A stretch of DNA of 64,000 nt, taken from assembly GCA_964036045.1 (NCBI GenBank), contig OZ038379.1:113096611-113160610 (forward strand), given 5' to 3'. Below, one piece after another: positions 19,501-28,286 of this stretch (the first letter of the stretch is position 1; every line of letters starts with the position of its first letter). The notes under the pieces are model-generated. The model had not been told where the DNA came from. It saw nothing but the letters and a program-made list of their open reading frames with translations, and did no database searches. A program made the position numbers and the translations under genes. This DNA is from Eutreptiella sp. 'Long Island Sound 2002'. Lineage: Eukaryota; Euglenozoa; Euglenophyceae; Eutreptiales; Eutreptiaceae.

Positions 19501-20818
19501 CAGCATACGGTTCAACTGCATTGCAGCACGGGGAGAGGATGCGCTCCAATTTATACTCTACAGCGTCCAGTTTGTTTGGGGCGGCGTCCTCCATGGGGCG
19601 CATGGTTACCTGATGCGTGCCGTGCAAAGCAAGGAGCTTGGGCAGTGAGGGGGTACTCCCCAGAAACTGTGTACGCTTGCGCCGTCTGGGCGTGCGGCCC
19701 ATGTACATCGTCTTTAATGTTTTTGCTCTGGCAAAATGGCCCTTCAGCCTGTCCATAAAAGGACGGCGGCGCCGTTTTGCTCGTGCACCCACCTGTCCCA
19801 CGTAAGTGGGAAACTTCCCCAGGATGGCATAGGCCGAGCAGCTTGGGGTCAGTAAGCTGCAGGTAACGTCTATTTTTGCTAACCTGGCTGCTCTGGACAG
19901 TCTGGGGACAGGACAGTTAATTAGCATAGCATTGGTGGAGAGGTAATTGGCATCCAGCGACAACCAGTCTGCCCTTGTTAACCGTTTTTTACTCAGCAAC
20001 TGTCTCCTCTTCTCTGCCATCTCGTCCCACTCGGACCAGAATTTCTTGAGTCTTGATGCCCGGGTCTGGGTTTCTCCCTGGTCGTGCGGAAGAGGGGACC
20101 AAGAGGATGCCCTGCAGGAGGTGGACCTCTCACTGGCGTGCATGGAACGATGCGTTTTGCACAAGCGCTGTAACGCCGCTCTATATTTGGGGATGTCGAT
20201 TGACTCCCCAAGGGGGCCTGTGCCTTGCTGGATGAGTATGAGTTCCCACGGACCATGCAATGTGAGCCACTTGGGGCGCATGGTATGCTCCATGGATTTC
20301 ATTTGCAGCGACTGCCACTGTGCGCATACGTGTACGCGGTTTGCTGTTTCGTACCCGCTGACCCACTGGTTAAACACCCTGCAGTGTGAACGGCAATACA
20401 ATACAAAGACCATGAACGGTGCTGAGTTTCTGGACAGTGGAAACCGGAGTTTTCTGTCCAACACATCTAGCACATGGATTAGTTTTGATTTGGGGACTCC
20501 ATCTGGGCGTAAGAGTACATTGTAGGAGCATGTGTTTGGGGCAATGAGGTCGTCTAAGGGCACTGGGGAGGCACCAAAGGGGATGCAATGTGGTGACATG
20601 CCGACATATGTCATTTCCGGCGGTGTTGTCAGGGCATAAGTACCTATTGCCAGATCTGCGTGCAAAACGTCAGTGAAAAAATCTTCGAAACCCCCTGTGA
20701 GTCTGCATCTCAGAGGTACACTCTGTGGTAGAAAAGTGAGGAGCGCACGTGCTTCATCGTAGAACTTTTGAAAATCAGTTGGTCTTACCGCAGACCACGT
20801 GTACACATTGTTGACCAT
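16553..20818 (-). CDS. GIY-YIG endonuclease/reverse transcriptase fusion protein (1,421 aa)
   Basis: Intronless single frame. Residues 329-433 fit a GIY-YIG nuclease: YAILGKFPTYVGQVG, a basic segment with RLKGHF, then AVEYKLERILSPCCN with the metal-binding Glu and terminal Asn. Residues 950-1270 fit a reverse transcriptase. Motif A is RDMDNCYWNID (966-976), motif B is GSRGVPIGEFLSAQ (1055-1068), and motif C is SRFMDNNYIGY (1229-1239), with Asp-Asn where active enzymes have Asp-Asp. The middle 500 residues are unassigned, with Cys/His pairs such as NCHCDW. An N-terminal GIY-YIG followed by RT recalls the permuted Penelope-like elements (Chlamys/Naiad group), which are shorter; the order is seen, the kinship inferred. 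GTTACC motif fields flank both sides. A mobile element is likely; it may be active or domesticated, since no break is seen over 4.26 kb. Confidence 0.7.
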   Translation of the reverse strand: MVNNVYTWSAVRPTDFQKFYDEARALLTFLPQSVPLRCRLTGGFEDFFTDVLHADLAIGTYALTTPPEMTYVGMSPHCIPFGASPVPLDDLIAPNTCSYNVLLRPDGVPKSKLIHVLDVLDRKLRFPLSRNSAPFMVFVLYCRSHCRVFNQWVSGYETANRVHVCAQWQSLQMKSMEHTMRPKWLTLHGPWELILIQQGTGPLGESIDIPKYRAALQRLCKTHRSMHASERSTSCRASSWSPLPHDQGETQTRASRLKKFWSEWDEMAEKRRQLLSKKRLTRADWLSLDANYLSTNAMLINCPVPRLSRAARLAKIDVTCSLLTPSCSAYAILGKFPTYVGQVGARAKRRRRPFMDRLKGHFARAKTLKTMYMGRTPRRRKRTQFLGSTPSLPKLLALHGTHQVTMRPMEDAAPNKLDAVEYKLERILSPCCNAVEPYAGPQRVNWLLAGSFNLETVGNLKQLAAEICTCNRLQDKYTIPQLLTVLLECKRPLHPNAFRTLFAKVQEHLSHRYNIFIPERIPVRVPIPDKMLLLALRSEFSRMLNLCRLPSPLTAWLVSCLSILPQKTPKVHQLLRGSQPGLAAKRMAELLREKPGTQVYLSGLHGGQLMKSSPEELRKMGQMTDMSRHVLKNCHCDWLKNEFDIQCAAQQQHIVFRNPEQWKKLLLEATACTQNARNATLPSAEDLHSSLQTFDKSVEPIAKTVCPDLPDEVTTLPQAFSELSSFTASQSNRFIQEHAARAPHTNKQVLTRVNETLKAWSLVVSQWDKKLHRLGGFCISLLESHTVQGILLAPEFDIVGVAPSRWQCNAMGLTILLRSAHRHRILELGSHLGLLSEKLRHPLYRQQFIARHCVPVDPWDIMPFQMHHISTAPHKRYAVPSIFALPKWKLDEVVNYYVWRNIITFAPHPLKPLARTVGRCLTLMVKECIKAVPFMALPSLLGVRDMFMGLVGLDAGRNCTFVRERDMDNCYWNIDKREALQALTTAEEKIMNSLGQRITLWFSIARGNDRHRDRIGKSAEHMFVVLNFDEVYEYVVWDLLHNTFFCLDTILLRQGSRGVPIGEFLSAQIMVLWAIFRESVLFNQEGMQAHMRNVHQALSGMGMPACSYTPGPQLTFPQDIYIVLLPRNRAFFKEYGMRGWFNQQFKTLGWIRLGEINFRLLLLGLWDSYPSGRFGHIIAAAPKKARPMLNAHFETLCPRDVMLAETTYFRGCLPDSSPDIPPEPTVLFSRFMDNNYIGYVHIPPGVPRQQVVRFTQVFIDVLYNIPMKWEPCGAVNDWCESRVVTEPELILLMKNVCFQLPDTSCPQPDLDLWDKWVDHDSPNARSVLKSMIPTVASKALTYAFTDEHMQVNLASIVRGCAYKGYAKSWWWPPLRATVLGAGKGPLLPTTFVSKWVGEGREFRMAFGPASAAHFAPALLPS

Positions 20819-21115
20819 TGAAGATGCAAGCCATAACCGTTCCCCGGTGTGTAACCGTGGGCGTGTTACCCAATGTATGTGTTACCGCGCAAAACCCTAG
20901 GCTGCACGGCAAGGGCACAAAGCTGGGTAACAAGTGGGGGTAACACAGGGCATGAAAAGTGACAAATGTGCTAGTGTACATTACTAGTAAACGAACCAAT
21001 GCAAACCACTATGTTACCCAAGTCCGCCACCTCAAAAAACCTCTGTATACCCCTACTTCAAAAAAGTGACCCGTTACCCCGAAAATGACCCCGTTCCCCC
21101 GGTAGATAAAGGAAT
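20819..21115. repeat. GTTACC/GTTCCCC motif field 5' of the RT gene
   Basis: Contains GTTCCCCGGTGTGTAACC, GGGCGTGTTACCCA, TGTTACCGCG, TTGTTACCCC-like and GTTCCCCCGG words. The ATG of the RT protein is at its left edge, so it is the 5' leader or promoter region of that gene. Confidence 0.55.
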
Positions 21116-21425
21116 ATTTGTTAATTTACATACATGTTTTGTTCTTGTTTTGGTTTGCAATGGTTATAGTTTTGAATTTTGAAGCCGAGTTTGTTTTGGC
21201 GTCAAGTCTTGTTATTTTGAGGTGTTTGGTTGTTGTTTTGGTTGTTTGTGCCATCTTTTTTTCAATTGTGTAAATTTTGGTTGAACTTTCAACCGAGGAG
21301 TCATGTGTTGTTGTGTTACGCTTGTGTTTGTGTTTTCAGGTTCCGTGCTGTCTGGTTTTTGTTGTTTGGAGCGCTCTTGTTTTGTCGAGCGCTCATGTTT
21401 GTTTGAGCGCTCAAGCGCGAGGTTC
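21116..21425. repeat. spacer with three GAGCGCTC palindromes at an 18-bp period
   Basis: GAGCGCTC at 21369, 21387 and 21405, spaced exactly 18 bp, just left of the duplicated unit. The remaining sequence is T/G-rich without a gene. Confidence 0.7.
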
Positions 21426-21509
21426 GCTTGTGTTCGGTTGCTGTTGTCGGGTTTTGTTTAAGTTTAGTTGTGTTTGGTACCATGGGTAAGTTGTGTATTA
21501 TATCCGTGG

Positions 21510-21645
21510 CAAGGGCCCGAGGATATCGGCAGATATCCGTGGCATATGCCCGGGATACAGCAGCCACGGATATCTGCCGATATCCCGGGCATATGCCACG
21601 GATATCTGCCGATATCCCGGGCATATGCCACGGATATCTGTTGGT
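21510..21645. repeat. GATATC palindromic array upstream of the PHD gene
   Basis: Repeats of GATATCTGCCGATATC, CCCGGGCATATGCC and CCACGGATATCTG in inverted pairs. D2 has a one-unit-shorter version at 29654-29757. Confidence 0.85.
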
Positions 21646-21753
21646 GTTCAAGTCAAAATTCTCTTGGTATATCACCGCAAAGACAAGGAATTTAAAGGGG
21701 TTGAAAAAGCCGCCTAGATTCTTGCACGTTACCAAAAGCCTAAGGAGCTCGAG

Positions 21754-22326
21754 GTGCCTCACGAGGAAATTTGTAAGGAGCCAAAAGCGGAGCCTTGCGT
21801 TGTCCATGCTAGTCCTCTTAAAGCTGTTAAAGCTGAGACTGTGGTTGTTCTTGGTAGTCCTATCAAGGCGGAGCCTTGTGCTAACAACCCAATCGTGCAC
21901 ACAGCGTCTCCAAAGCACGAGGTCATTGATCTCACAGCGGAGGAGGACTATGCTACTTTTCCCTTGACACAATTAAGCGAAAAGGAGAACATGGTATATG
22001 AGCGTGAGATGTATCGTTCGTGTGCATGGGTAGCCCAAGCCACACCTGCAAAGGCCCCCACAAGCCAAGATCTCACGGGCATCCCATCTCCTTTTGACTC
22101 TGCTAGGTTTGATGGGCCACCCACGAAGGTTCGCAAAGTTCAGGTGAAAGAGGAAAAGCAACAATGCTATTGTTGTGACTATCCTATTACGAAGAATGCT
22201 GCATCTGTGACTTGTGATGTTTGTCATGCTATTTACCACTTGTCATGTGCCAAGCTTCGGTTTCCTCCAAAGCATGGATCGTGGGCATGTGAGACATGTA
22301 TGACCGAAATGATTGGTTCCCAGTAA
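21754..22326 (+). CDS. PHD-finger protein with SUMO-type motifs (D1 copy)
   Basis: 190 aa from the in-frame ATG at 21754. The C-terminal finger is C4HC3: CYCCDYP, TCDVCHAIYHLSC, then WACETC, as in chromatin-reading PHD domains. The N-terminal 70 residues hold psi-K-x-E acceptor-like motifs (AVKAET, PIKAEP) and a hydrophobic-acidic VIDLTAEED like a SUMO-interacting motif; VQVKEEK precedes the finger. The frame is open further upstream (VYHRKDKEFKGVEK), but TAG at 21715-21717 interrupts it where D2 has GAG, so the D1 protein may be N-terminally shortened. GATATC palindromic arrays lie on both sides. Likely nuclear; histone-tail binding is inferred from the fold only. No intron is evident. Confidence 0.65.
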   Translation: MPHEEICKEPKAEPCVVHASPLKAVKAETVVVLGSPIKAEPCANNPIVHTASPKHEVIDLTAEEDYATFPLTQLSEKENMVYEREMYRSCAWVAQATPAKAPTSQDLTGIPSPFDSARFDGPPTKVRKVQVKEEKQQCYCCDYPITKNAASVTCDVCHAIYHLSCAKLRFPPKHGSWACETCMTEMIGSQ

Positions 22327-22389
22327 TTGGCACCATGACCTCATGATACTTGCTTATTTATGGCTAAGTGTAGTGTTCCTTTCATACAT

Positions 22390-22525
22390 ATTCGCATCAC
22401 ATTTTCGCATCGATAGAGAGCACATTGTGTAGTGCTCCAACTTGGACGTCTACATACAGATTGGCATCACATTTTTGCATCGATAGAGAGCACATTGTGT
22501 AGAGCTCCAACTTGGACGTCTATCC
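22390..22525. repeat. two-copy 65-bp tandem repeat
   Basis: GGCATCACATTTTTGCATCG...GAGAGCACATTGTGTAG...TTGGACGTCTA occurs twice; equivalent at 56150-56285 in D2. Confidence 0.7.
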
Positions 22526-22617
22526 ACAAAACTTTCCAAAATTGTTGGCGTCCTCAATTGTTGTGTTGTGCATGGCTCAAGTATGCAATGAGGGAAAGGG
22601 AAGGGTTGGGCGCATCT

Positions 22618-22808
22618 ATCCCGTGGCATATGCCACGGATATCTGCCGATATCCTCGGGCCCTGATGCCACGGATACAATAATTGTGCCTAATGCCACGG
22701 ATATCTGCCTGTATCCCGTGGCATAGGCACGGATATCTCCCTCCGGTCGATATCCGTGCCTATGCCACGGGATACGGGCAGATATCCGTGGCATAGGCAC
22801 AATTATTG
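22618..22808. repeat. GATATC palindromes and long hairpin 3' of the PHD gene (D1)
   Basis: Arms 22677-22737 and 22749-22808 are inverted with very few mismatches around an 11-nt loop (TCCCTCCGGTC). A further CCCGTGGCATATGCCACGG palindrome lies at about 22619-22637. Confidence 0.85.
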
Positions 22809-23213
22809 TATAGAATTTACAACAATAACACACGGAGCAAGGCAACGAAAATTCTCAAATGGCCATGACCTGATGAAGCGTTGTCGTATAGTGCAAACAC
22901 GTCATGACAAAGCACATATCGAGCACCACTCCTCCGCGGATTGTCCACACATAGGGTTTACCACGGTGTCTGATTGTCCTTGAGTTTTTTGTTGAGTAAA
23001 GTCGAGTTTGTGTGGTGAGTTTGTGTCGAGTATGTGTGTGTTCTCGCACGCGAGTGCGTGTGTACTCGAGCGCGCGTATGTGTTCGTATTCGGCGAGTGG
23101 CGGCGGTGCCGCCGAAAAATTTTATATCGTGTTTTGGGGACATTCCCTTGTGTTTTTTGGCGCGGCCGCCCAGTCTACAGGTGGCGGTCGACGCCGGCGT
23201 AGATATGTGTGGA

Positions 23214-23845
23214 GTGGCCGCGTGGCCTAAGCGCTGGGCGCGAATGTGGGGTTCTAGGTTCCAACCCGGGAGCCGGTAATGTTTTGGCGCCGGCGCCGTC
23301 CTGTTTTGGTGAGTTGTGTGCGCCGTGTGTGTTCGCTCGTGTCGCCGAGTATGTGTTTGTATTGTGTATTGTGCGCTTGTACCTCGCCGTGTGTCCGTTA
23401 GCGCACGCCGCATGTAGGCTAGGTACAGCAGTGTGTGCACAGTCTAGAGGGCATGTTCTGCGAGCAGCGATAGCCGCCGAAATTGCCAGGGCAGCTGTGC
23501 CATAGTGGTTAGAAGGTTAGGCGCGATTCGTGTCGCCTTGGTTCGAACCCTGGAGGCATCCATGTTTTGGCGCCGCCACCGGTTGTCTTCTTGTGCTATG
23601 CGCGCTGTGTGTGCTCGCTCGCGTCGCCGAGTGTGCGTTTGTGCAGTGTATTGCGTGTTTGTTCACTCGGCTTGTGTCAGATAGCGCATGGCGAGTGTAG
23701 GCGAGTTGTAGAGGTGTGTGTAGCGTGTAAGGCGCGCGTTATGTGTGCGGCGATTGTCGCCAACTGTAACAGGGCAGCCTTACCCCAGCGGTTAGAGGGT
23801 TGGGCGTGAACTTTTGCACCTGGGTTCGAATCCAGTTTAGTGCAA
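23214..23845 (+). repeat. trimer of tRNA-like units (SINE-like), D1
   Basis: Three units of about 285 bp. Each has a tRNA-like head at about 23214-23274, 23489-23560 and 23771-23845, with B-box sequences GGTTCCAACCC, GGTTCGAACCC and GGTTCGAATCC. Heads 2 and 3 share A-box-like AGNGGTTAGANGGTT. The first two units are followed by TGTTTTGGCGCCG and a GTGTGTGTTCGCTCG-type body. Acceptor stems do not pair well, so these are tRNA-derived rather than functional tRNAs. Confidence 0.6.
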
Positions 23846-24124
23846 AATCTTTAACCTGTGGCGCCATTGTTTTTAACTTCTACGCGCGCTCTGTGTGTGT
23901 TTTCTGTGCGCTGAGTGCGGGTTCCGCGTTCGTGGAGTGCATCGTCTCCATCGTCTCCATCATCGGAAGCGGGCCGGCACCGGGCACATTGCCACCGTCG
24001 TCGTGCCGGGTGGGGACCCACCGACACACGTACTAACACTAGAGCTGCGGACAGAGGCGGTAGGCGTGGGCGGGACAGGGGCAGACAAGGGAGAAGCAGA
24101 ACCATCGCGTGGTGACCCGGGCCA

Positions 24125-24862
24125 TTAAACCACCACACGCACCGTGCGTTCGGGCCTCTCGGCTGCTGCCACCGCTAGTTCCTCTCTAATTGCGGAATCC
24201 TGCTGTTCATCATGGGCTCTTTGCATTGCTTCCCGTGCTCGGAATCCATCCAACTTTTGGCTAACCTTTTCCCATGAAAACGGCCACAATCCCAAGTCAG
24301 CAAAGCCGTTTACCAGGTTTGGTTCGGTTACGCCTTTATTGTACACGTCCCCAAACTCCTACAAACCGCTCCATGTCGGCACAGTACGAGTTGAGGTGCC
24401 CATCGAAGGCTTTGACAAACGCCTTCTTCATAGGTCTGAAGCAATGTGGTTGTCATACCTTCGTCCTCGGACTCTGCCACCTCGTCACTATCGGAGAACA
24501 ACAGTCCCTCCGAACTTGAAGACTGTTCTTGACTCAAACCAACACTGCCCTCATCTAACTCATCCAACATTGCACAAGCAAATGGGTCTTGTTTAGCCAA
24601 CCGGAGAATTGTGGAATCTGTCCAATTAAAAGACAAAAAACTTTCGCTTTCATTGAGACCAGGCTGGCTACCCCCGGGGGTTTCCTCCATGGACACCATT
24701 GGCAAAAACAAGAAAAGCACCAAGCTCAAGCAAGGGTTGCGAGCAGTGCCGACAGGTAAAAGCCCTACCGGCATCCCCGAAGGGCCTGGGACCCTCCCTC
24801 CCGAGTAGCCTGGGTCTGGACCTAGCCGCAGAACCACAAACTATAAGATTTGGTGCCGTGTA
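24125..24862 (-). pseudogene. remnant of a DDE_1 (pogo/Tigger-type) transposase C-terminus, D1
   Basis: MTTTLLQ, then in a shifted frame RPMKKAFVKAFDGHLNSYC, then NLVNGFADLGLWPFSWEKV resemble the LLQPLD...F, K...Y and final GfratGiwPf blocks of DDE_1 transposases. Upstream is a Ser/Asp/Glu-rich stretch (SSSSEGLLFSDSDEVAESED). Frames are broken between blocks. The similarity is recalled, not searched. Confidence 0.4.
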
Positions 24863-25319
24863 GCGGCCAAACGAAGCGCCACTGTGATGGGCGGCGATTT
24901 GAGCCGTCATTTTGCAATCTGAGGGCGCTCTGCTCCCAGCCAGATTTCTGGCGATTTTTAGCACCAAATCGGGATCTGATGCTATGTACCCGTAGGCTGG
25001 GTCCCATTCTGTAGATCCATCCACAAATTTCCAGGAAATCCGAAAAAATTTTAGAGAATTTCAGCCGACTGTGAAGGACGGGCCAAAATGAGCGCGCATT
25101 TGGCGACTTACCCTACGCGTGCTACTGGGCCAGGTGCAGCGGGGCCAGCAGCATGGACTTGTAAAGTCAACTTTGTCCTTCGGATTCTCAAGTATTCTAT
25201 CAGGTATTGATCAAACGATGAGGGTTGAGGGATAATTGTATTGTCAGATTGTCGGTGACCAGGCGGTGCGTAAGAAAATTTTTTGATAGAGGTGTGTATC
25301 TGCTAAGATCTGCCCCATT

Positions 25320-25751
25320 TTGTTCACATGTATGCGTATGCATTATCATACACACTCATTTTGTCACGCGCATGAACCAGCTAACCAGCGAATGTGCTAC
25401 CGCAAATGGCAGTGCATCACAAAAGGTGCCAATTGGTGCAAACCCTGTGGGTGCACCTATGGGTTGACCACATGCTTGGGTTTGCTAAGCAGTGGCATGC
25501 CCTTGGTGCCTTTTGTTGCCTTCAAGGCAGAAAAGAGGCACAAGACTCTGGGAACCGAGATTCGGTTTAAGAGCTTCAAGGGGGGGGCAAGGAAAGTAAA
25601 AGGGGGGGTACGGGGACGGAGAGGTAGATTGGTGAGGCGAGTTTTCGTGAAACGGTGGAGGAAAGTTGTAAAAAATGATAATCTCCATTGGGATTTGTTA
25701 AAGAGGGGTGGGATGTATGGGTGCGTGCATGGACACAACAACCACACGTGA
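25320..25751 (+). CDS. basic hypothetical protein, D1
   Basis: 143 aa, ending with a highly basic stretch (KSFKGGARKVKGGVRGRRGR) and GCVHGHNNHT. The basic half is kept in D2 (59171-59530), but upstream frames differ there. No family recognised and coding status doubtful. A following open stretch (SLYGVSAVVYDIGFGIPLNC, about 25790-25910) is also kept in both units. Confidence 0.25.
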   Translation: MFTCMRMHYHTHSFCHAHEPANQRMCYRKWQCITKGANWCKPCGCTYGLTTCLGLLSSGMPLVPFVAFKAEKRHKTLGTEIRFKSFKGGARKVKGGVRGRRGRLVRRVFVKRWRKVVKNDNLHWDLLKRGGMYGCVHGHNNHT

Positions 25752-25969
25752 AGGAACACAAAACGTATTGGAAGGCCAATGCCCCTTAACAGTCTGTATG
25801 GTGTTTCTGCTGTTGTGTATGATATTGGATTTGGGATTCCATTGAATTGCTTTGGGCAAGTATACTTTGTCTTCAATGCACTTTGCATTCAACAAGCTGT
25901 TCTGGTGCAGTGATGCTCTTTGCAAGGGAGGGGTGGTTCAGGTTACGGCAACCAAACTGAGCAACGTTC

Positions 25970-26040
25970 GTGTGTGGATGAGTGGTTATGGGCGTAGACT
26001 CCGAAGGCAGGGCTCCTTGGTTCAAACCCTGGCATGGCCA
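25970..26040 (+). repeat. tRNA-like head (Leu/Ser-like), D1
   Basis: GAGTGGTTATGGGCGTAGAC resembles an A-box and long D-arm; TTGGTTCAAACCCTGG holds a B-box. It faces a second head on the other strand 300 bp away. Confidence 0.45.
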
Positions 26041-26300
26041 ACTTCAACAAAATTCGAACAGCCTCCGGCACAGGGATGGTGGCTCCACCAAGACCAGTCA
26101 AGCCCACGCTGGGACAGCCACAACAGACCAGCCCTCGGTAGGCCTTATTGCTAGAAAAATGAAGGGCAGCTGGTGATCGCATTTGATTGCCTATCTTCAG
26201 CGCCGGTATTTGTTGGTTGCGCCCCATGGGGTAAGTCCTCCTCGTCCGTTGTGGGCCCCTGGTCTTTCGGTTCCTTCCTACGTTGCAAACACAGTGTGTA

Positions 26301-26372
26301 TACAGGGTTTCGAACCCACGGTTTCGAAGGGCAGGGAACATGCACATACCTCTAGACCAACCAGCTGCCATA
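26301..26372 (-). repeat. tRNA-like head on the minus strand, D1
   Basis: Reverse complement reads GGCAGCTGGTTGGTCTAGAG and GTGGGTTCGAAACCC, A-box and B-box like. With the previous feature it makes an inverted pair of tRNA-like ends. Confidence 0.5.
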
Positions 26373-26379
26373 CCACATA

Positions 26380-26812
26380 ACACGTAGGCGGTGCGTACGA
26401 ATTGCGTATGCACCCGCAAATCAACAGGTACGCGTTGGTAATCTAACATGTACGCGTTGGTGAGCTGACGCGTACGTGTTAAGTTACTAACACGTACGCG
26501 TCGAAACACCAACACGTATGCGCCGCGCACCCAACGCGTACGCATTGCATTGCCAACACTTACGTGTCACAAGACAGTCGGAAAGCAATGTTTTGGGAAA
26601 TTAAGTATGGTTTTCGGGACACTCTGCGGAGAGAGAAGGCGACCTACGGTCCGCAATGTCTGCAGTGGCACCCAGTGGTACAGGGGAAGTGCAAAAAGGG
26701 CTTGGGTTGGGTAAGGTGATACCCCACACATGAATTTTCCATGAAAAATGATAAATTTGCAACGAAGAAAAAACCAACGCGTACGTGTTAATATTTCAAC
26801 ACGTACGCGTCC
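26380..26812. repeat. CGTACG-type palindromes (AACACGTACGCGTTGG), D1
   Basis: About nine copies of ACACGTACGCGT-like words between 26390 and 26580. A perfect 13-bp inverted repeat ACGCGTACGTGTT/AACACGTACGCGT with an 8-nt loop lies at about 26778-26811. Confidence 0.75.
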
Positions 26813-26819
26813 ATGTGAA

Positions 26820-28286
26820 CAGATCTTAGCCGTTACATCTGCGTAATCTCGGCCTACTCCGTTTTCAAAAGTTTCACACCCGCATAAAAATTTTTTCGGT
26901 CAGGTGCTCAAAGAGGGAACACCCCAATGGACAAACCACTGCGGTGTGGCGCTAGACAACCGGGTTCCATTTCCAGTGCCCCAATGACCTGAAAGCGTTT
27001 TTGCCAAAATTTTGCAGGAGGGTAGGGCAGTCCGAAATGTTTCCCCCCCCATCACTCCGTCATCCTCCATTCAAAATTCTTCCCCCCACCCTCTATTCCT
27101 CCTCCACCCCCCCCCTCCGGGCTCTACCTGCCTAGGACTTTTTTTCTCTTGGTGAAGGAGCAAGGGTATGGGAAAGGGGATCAATACCCATTGTAGGTCA
27201 TGGAGTCGGTATTTTCCACCTCTCCATCAGAGACATCCTCCCTCATTCCCCCATATACATATATACACGACATCCACCGATGTCCATGGGGAATTCTTGG
27301 TGGGTGAGCTAAATGGGTGGATGTGCCTATAAAAAAAAGTTTTCCCCATCTCCTCCACTCACTCTCTGATGCATGAGGCCACCTGAGAAGGCCATTGCAT
27401 GCCCCCCAACTTTCTGAGTGTGTCTTTTTTTTTTCCGGTATATGTTCTATGCTGAGAGTTTGACATTTGCAGTAGCACTCGCAAGAAGTACCCTTGAAGT
27501 ATTTAGTTTCGGTTAAGCCTCTCTTGCTGTGCCACGTTCTGACGTGGCAGACCACTTTGGTACTCGGGTAAAATAGGGGGGGGTTGGGGGGCCAAACCAT
27601 CCCTTGAGTAACAATGTTTTACCCGGTGCCATGTATTTTGGCATGGTTGCTGACCACTTTTGATTAGCAAGGAGAGGGGCGGGTAGGGGGTCAAGGTCGG
27701 GTGTTAACTGAGGAACGTTGCGTGCTGCGAAACATTTCCCTTCAGGTGTGACATTCCAGTGACCTCAATGTGTCGTAACTTTCCTTTACCTTATTGTTTT
27801 CCGCTTGTTTATCGAACACTCGTTGGTGTGTTTGACCTCGTTCTTTTACACCCCAACTCATATTGTGTGAGGGGAGTGTAATAAGGAGGTCCAATTTAGG
27901 CCATAGCTGGGTTCAGGCTTAAGTAACACGTGGGAGGCGTGCTCTTTTATTTAATTTTAGATAGTTATATAGGTTTGATTGTTTGCGTGCTTAGATTTAG
28001 AGTTGTATTTTCTGTGTAGCTGTTGTGTGTGAGCATGCGCCTGAAATCGCCATGTGTTGGGCACGTGTTATCCGCAGAAATGCGTTTTTTTTGCGCTTAT
28101 GCGCAGAAATGTCTGCGGAGGACGGATTTTCAGCACAACAAAAGCGAAATCGTGCCGATTGTTTGAGGAGATGTCTGATCAGAGCTGTCTGTACTGGGTA
28201 CTATATGTTGCGTGTGTTGGATGGCATGCCTGAACACAAATCTTATTGTGTTTCTGAATTGCAGAATTTTGGTGTGAATTGTCACT
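26820..28286. other. spacer of the duplicated unit, no firm gene
   Basis: Poly-C/poly-T tracts and two short repeats of the type GACCACTTT around 27550-27660. Open frames at 27181-27600 (minus) and 28025-28315 (plus) are not kept in frame in D2, which argues against coding. Confidence 0.4.

Noticed and set aside
1-21115. Integrated giant virus or Maverick/polinton
   Set aside because: No major capsid, packaging ATPase, protein-primed polymerase or retroviral-type integrase typical of these was seen; the genes present fit separate mobile elements.
23489-23560. Functional tRNA gene
   Set aside because: A- and B-box words are present but acceptor and anticodon stems do not pair; better as a SINE-like head.
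27181-27600. 139-aa minus-strand protein
   Set aside because: The D2 counterpart (60960-61379) has frame-changing indels in the middle, so the frame is not conserved.
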